From positions 1-64,000 of the forward strand of contig JAITQS010000058.1 of the NCBI GenBank assembly GCA_031288795.1: DNA of 64,000 nt, given 5' to 3'. Positions 60,213-64,000 of the stretch are shown piece after piece. The notes below the pieces were generated by a model. The model was not told the origin of the DNA. It did no database searches and worked only from the letters and a program-made list of their open reading frames with translations. This stretch comes from Holosporaceae bacterium (GTDB taxonomy: Bacteria > Pseudomonadota > Alphaproteobacteria > UBA3830). Each line of letters starts with the position of its first letter. The stretch's first letter is position 1. The translations under genes were made by a program, and so were the position numbers.

Positions 60213-61622
60213 CTAGGTCAAAATTTTGTCCTTCGAAAACTGATAACTGGAAAAAATTTTTTCAACTCCCCGGACAGCGGTTTTTTCCACCAGAAGCGTT
60301 ATGATGTCTCCCGTAACCATGTGGGGATTTTTTTCCGCCAATATTAGGGAGCAATCGTTTTTTTTAACCCCGGGAAAATTATCCCTGGAGAGAAAAATCG
60401 GCAAGATCCTATTTTCCACAGCAATGGATAACACTCCTTTTCCCAGGCATGCACATAATTCCGTCACCGGCGCCTCCACGATGACCCAGTTGGCGTTATT
60501 TTTCAAAGCAGTTACGGAGATAATATTTTCTTTCTTGATGCTACGCAGAATGGTTTCAATGCTGATGGCGCTGGAATTAATGACAAAACAGCCGGCACTT
60601 AGGGGCAACAGCAGATCGTATTTATAATTTTTGGCCAACGTTAGTACCCTCTTTACACCGATTTTTTTCAAAAAAAGTGAAGCTAAAACATTTGTTTTTT
60701 CCCTTGGGGTGGATACTATGGCCACATCTGTTTCGCAGCTAATTTCCCGGAGAAGCTCATAATTCAGATAACTTCCGCAGCTGGCGGTGACGGTGGGAAA
60801 ATTTTGCGCGATTTTTTCGGCAGATTCCATTGATTCTTCCAGCAGCCTTACGGCAATCTCTGATTTTTTTTCTTCCATTATTTTCAACAGCAACAGACCG
60901 ATGGAATTGCCGCCGACTATCAGCATATTTCGAAGATTTGTTTGCTCATAACCAAATAATTTCAAGACTTCGTTTTTATGTTTTCGGGCGACGGCCAGAT
61001 AGATTTCATCATTTTCCAGCAACATATCGTCCATTTGGGGAAAGAAAGTATTTCCGTTTCGGGTTATGGTAAGAACGGAGGCATCAAAATCGACTATGCC
61101 GCGGAAATGTCTGAAGGGAGTATTCAGAACTTCTGCACCTGAAGGGCATTTTAGTCCGATTATCAGAGAATTTTTCAAATTTATCACGTCGAAGGCACCG
61201 TTTACCTCGGCTATATTGCAGACGGCATGGGCTATTTCCAACTCCGGCTGAATTATTACATCCAGGGAAAAATTTTCCCGGAGAAACTGCGGAGAAATAT
61301 CATTTTGCAAAAAAGCTTGAGATCGTAGGCGCGCGATTTTGATTTGCGCATCAAGCAGAGATCCCATCAATTTACAAGCGATGACGTTTTGCTCATCGTT
61401 GGGCATTGTGGCGATCACGTAGTCGGCATTTTCGGCATTGGCCTTTTTCAGGATTTCCAAACTTATGGCGTCGCCGACGATTACATTGATGCCGGAAAAT
61501 TCTTTTATTTGGGCGGCAACTTCCGGAGATTTCTCTATTACTATTATTTCCTCTCCCTGATGGGATAGGTAGTTCGCAATACCTTGTCCGACTTCTCCTG
61601 CTCCTAGCACCAATATTTTCAT
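60213..61622 (-). CDS. trkA: Trk potassium uptake NAD-binding protein
   Basis: KILVLGAGEVGQGIANYLSHQGEEIIVIEKSPE; two RCK_N/RCK_C repeats. Confidence 0.93.
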   Translation of the reverse strand: MKILVLGAGEVGQGIANYLSHQGEEIIVIEKSPEVAAQIKEFSGINVIVGDAISLEILKKANAENADYVIATMPNDEQNVIACKLMGSLLDAQIKIARLRSQAFLQNDISPQFLRENFSLDVIIQPELEIAHAVCNIAEVNGAFDVINLKNSLIIGLKCPSGAEVLNTPFRHFRGIVDFDASVLTITRNGNTFFPQMDDMLLENDEIYLAVARKHKNEVLKLFGYEQTNLRNMLIVGGNSIGLLLLKIMEEKKSEIAVRLLEESMESAEKIAQNFPTVTASCGSYLNYELLREISCETDVAIVSTPREKTNVLASLFLKKIGVKRVLTLAKNYKYDLLLPLSAGCFVINSSAISIETILRSIKKENIISVTALKNNANWVIVEAPVTELCACLGKGVLSIAVENRILPIFLSRDNFPGVKKNDCSLILAEKNPHMVTGDIITLLVEKTAVRGVEKIFSSYQFSKDKILT

Positions 61623-61629
61623 TTTATTT

Positions 61630-63015
61630 TCATTTTATTTTTTTTATTTTCGAACGATTTTCCAGGTGCAGTGCTTTCATTTTTCTATGGAGTGCTGAGC
61701 GTTCCATACCAATGAAATTCGCCGTTTGGGATATATTTCCGGAAAATCGTTCCACCTGTGCCTGCAGATAATCGTATTCAAAATTTTCCTTCGCTTCCTT
61801 TAGGGGAAGTGTTATAAATTTTGCGATGTTCAGAGAATTGAATTTATCTTTGGTGCTATTGGTCAATTCCGGAGGCAAAACCCCTTCATCCATATAGATA
61901 CCGTCGGAATCACGGGCATTTATGAGGCTGCTTTCCACCACATTTTTTATTTGATGTATATTGCCAGGCCAGCTATAGGATTGCAAAATGACCAGGGCAT
62001 TTTCCGTAAATTTTTTGGATGGCAGTCCGAAAAAACGCTCGGATTTCGACAAATAGTAGTCGATGATGGGAATTATGTCTTCCTTTCGATTTTTTAGGGC
62101 TGGAATTATTATTTCGGAAATTTTCAAGCGGTAGAACAATTCCAGACTGAATAAATCATTTTCTATGGCCGCGCGCATATTTTCGCCGGTGGCGCTACAG
62201 ATCACCCGGGTATCCGAATAGACGCTGCGATTACCGCAAAAATATTTTTCTTCCAGCAGAAATGACAACAATCTTCGCTGTAATTCTTTTGGTAATTTAT
62301 TAATTTCCTCCAGGAAGATGGTACCTCCGTTTGCTCTTTCCAATCGTCCGTAGGATTTTTCTGTTCCCAAAAGATCATTGGCGAAATTTTCTGGATTATC
62401 GGAATTGCAATTTACGTACACAAAATTATATTCTTTTCTGGTGGATTTTTTATGAATATTGTAGGCCACGACGTCCGCTTCCATACCGGCGGGACTATCG
62501 ATAAACACGCGGCTATTGGAGGCGGCAATTTTTTCTATGGTGGACCTAATGGAACAGGCAAACGGCGAGACGCCAACGGCAAATATTTCGGAATGCAGTC
62601 GGTTGTTTTTTAAATATAGATTTTCCCGTTTTAATTTATACATTTCGATGGCTCTTTGACAAGTTATCAATAATCTATCAATCACGAAGGGTTTTTCTAT
62701 AAAATCAAACGCGCCATTTTGGATAACATGTACGGCGGCATCTATGGTTCCGTGTCCGGATATAATTATTACGGGAATTTCGTCGTTTATTTTTTTTATT
62801 TTTCCGAGGATTTTTATACCGGCGGATTCTTCTTCTCCTATCCACAAGTCGAGAAAGACCACATCGGGCACGTGTTTTTTCATTTGGGCAAACGCCTCCT
62901 GTTCGTTGGATGCGACCGATGTCATATATCCTTCATCGGCCAAGACGTCGGCCATTAATTTACGCACTTCCGGATCATCGTCCACAATTAACACGCTATG
63001 GTTTTCACTATTCAT
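61630..63015 (-). CDS. ntrX: NtrX-like response regulator with degenerate sigma54-activator AAA domain
   Basis: REC domain VLIVDDDPEVRKL / VVFLDLWIG; GGTIFLEEINKLPKELQ; Fis HTH FSGNISQTANFIGMERSALHRKMKAL; adjacent to ntrY. Confidence 0.9.
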   Translation of the reverse strand: MNSENHSVLIVDDDPEVRKLMADVLADEGYMTSVASNEQEAFAQMKKHVPDVVFLDLWIGEEESAGIKILGKIKKINDEIPVIIISGHGTIDAAVHVIQNGAFDFIEKPFVIDRLLITCQRAIEMYKLKRENLYLKNNRLHSEIFAVGVSPFACSIRSTIEKIAASNSRVFIDSPAGMEADVVAYNIHKKSTRKEYNFVYVNCNSDNPENFANDLLGTEKSYGRLERANGGTIFLEEINKLPKELQRRLLSFLLEEKYFCGNRSVYSDTRVICSATGENMRAAIENDLFSLELFYRLKISEIIIPALKNRKEDIIPIIDYYLSKSERFFGLPSKKFTENALVILQSYSWPGNIHQIKNVVESSLINARDSDGIYMDEGVLPPELTNSTKDKFNSLNIAKFITLPLKEAKENFEYDYLQAQVERFSGNISQTANFIGMERSALHRKMKALHLENRSKIKKIK

Positions 63016-63031
63016 GATACTTTTCCCATGA

Positions 63032-63994
63032 CTATCTCCGAGGAATTAATAGAGTAACTTTTGCTCCGCCCAGTTTACTATCTTCAAACAACAATTCTCC
63101 TCCATGATCTTGTACTATTTTCTTTACGATCGTCAACCCCAGTCCTGTTCCTTTTGGCGTCAGGGTGAAGTAGGGCGTAGCGAGCGACTCTATTTTTTCC
63201 TTTGGCAGGCCGGGACCGTTATCTTCAACGGACACAACAATATGCTCATAGGTTTCCTCCAGAGTAACGCATATTTTTTTATCGGCTTTGGTTGTGGCAT
63301 TCAGGGCATTTAGCGAATTTTGGATCAAATTCACAATGGATTGATGCAAAAGTCTCTCATCTGCTCTGGTGGCGTAGGATTCCTTTGCATGGACGAAGAT
63401 AATCTCGATGCCATTGGAGGTATTTTCCATGAGAAAAATCGCCTGCTTGCAGATTTCGTATACATCACACAGTCGCAGCAGCGATTCCGGCAACCGTGCG
63501 AAAAAATTGAAATCGTCTATGAGTCTCTTGATATCTCCCACCTGGCGAATTATGGTATTCACCAATTCAGAAAATATTTTGGGATCCGTCGATATTTGGG
63601 AAATATATTTTCTCTTCAGACGTTCTGCCGAAAGTTGAATCGGCGTCAGGGGATTTTTTATTTCATGAGCCACTCGACGCGCCACTTCTGCCCATGCGAT
63701 TTTTCTCTGGGCCACGACAACATTTGTCATATCATCAAATGTTATCACGAATCTGCTGAGGTTGCCATCGGCGAAGTTTATGTTTTCCATTTTAACCGAG
63801 AGTAATAAATATTCTCCATCTTTTTTATATTGCACTTCTCGTTCAATGAATTGCTTTTCATAGGCTTCCGTCATCATTTCTTGGATTTCTGGCATGAGGT
63901 TGCAGATGTGTTCTCCGAAAACAATTTCTTTTCCCAGTAATTTTTCAGCGGCGTTATTCCATATATAGATGGCGTTGTGGTCTATGCCTATCAC
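63032..63994 (-). CDS. ntrY: NtrY-like sensor histidine kinase, truncated by window edge
   Basis: PAS, VARRVAHEIKNPLTPIQLSAERLKRKY H-box, DNGPGLP, GTGLGLTIVKKIVQDHGG; reading frame extends to the window end. Confidence 0.9.
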   Translation of the reverse strand: MIGIDHNAIYIWNNAAEKLLGKEIVFGEHICNLMPEIQEMMTEAYEKQFIEREVQYKKDGEYLLLSVKMENINFADGNLSRFVITFDDMTNVVVAQRKIAWAEVARRVAHEIKNPLTPIQLSAERLKRKYISQISTDPKIFSELVNTIIRQVGDIKRLIDDFNFFARLPESLLRLCDVYEICKQAIFLMENTSNGIEIIFVHAKESYATRADERLLHQSIVNLIQNSLNALNATTKADKKICVTLEETYEHIVVSVEDNGPGLPKEKIESLATPYFTLTPKGTGLGLTIVKKIVQDHGGELLFEDSKLGGAKVTLLIPRR

Positions 63995-64000
63995 TCCGGA

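Overview
This 64 kb window comes from a bacterial chromosome. It is most likely a host-associated alphaproteobacterium (NtrY/NtrX pair, HemY-like protein, FtsEX, CvpA-RadA, many exported orphans); a Holosporales- or Rickettsiales-like origin is inference only. About 55 credible protein genes and 4 tRNAs (Ile-CAU, Asn, Gly, Val) are seen. There are no rRNAs, no CRISPR arrays, no intact transposase and no prophage. Most of the window is housekeeping: valS, msbA-like ABC exporter, obgE, dnaJ, radA, nth, dapB, ybeY, miaB, xerD-like, pyrG, prfA, plsC, ftsEX, accBC, rplS, miaA, htrA/degQ, hflKC, smpB, dapA, bamB, der, asd, trkA, ntrX and ntrY (truncated by the right edge). The most notable items are: (1) a translationally coupled asd / DegT-like aminotransferase / FemAB-GNAT-like / FAAL-PCP-condensation locus (53604-59989) that looks like a compact, undescribed lipo-amide biosynthetic cluster; (2) a membrane histidine-kinase-like protein whose H-box His is Asn (40967-40969); (3) an NtrX with no recognisable Walker A or GAFTGA loop; (4) a 1001-aa exported ankyrin protein with an HEITH zincin motif; (5) a GHMP (mevalonate/phosphomevalonate-like) kinase with no pathway partners in the window; (6) a family of dispersed intergenic repeats with core GAGACTGTTGCcTAATGGCTTTTTCTCGCC, one copy of which supplies the miaA stop codon. 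No homology search was run; all product calls come from motif recognition in the supplied translations.
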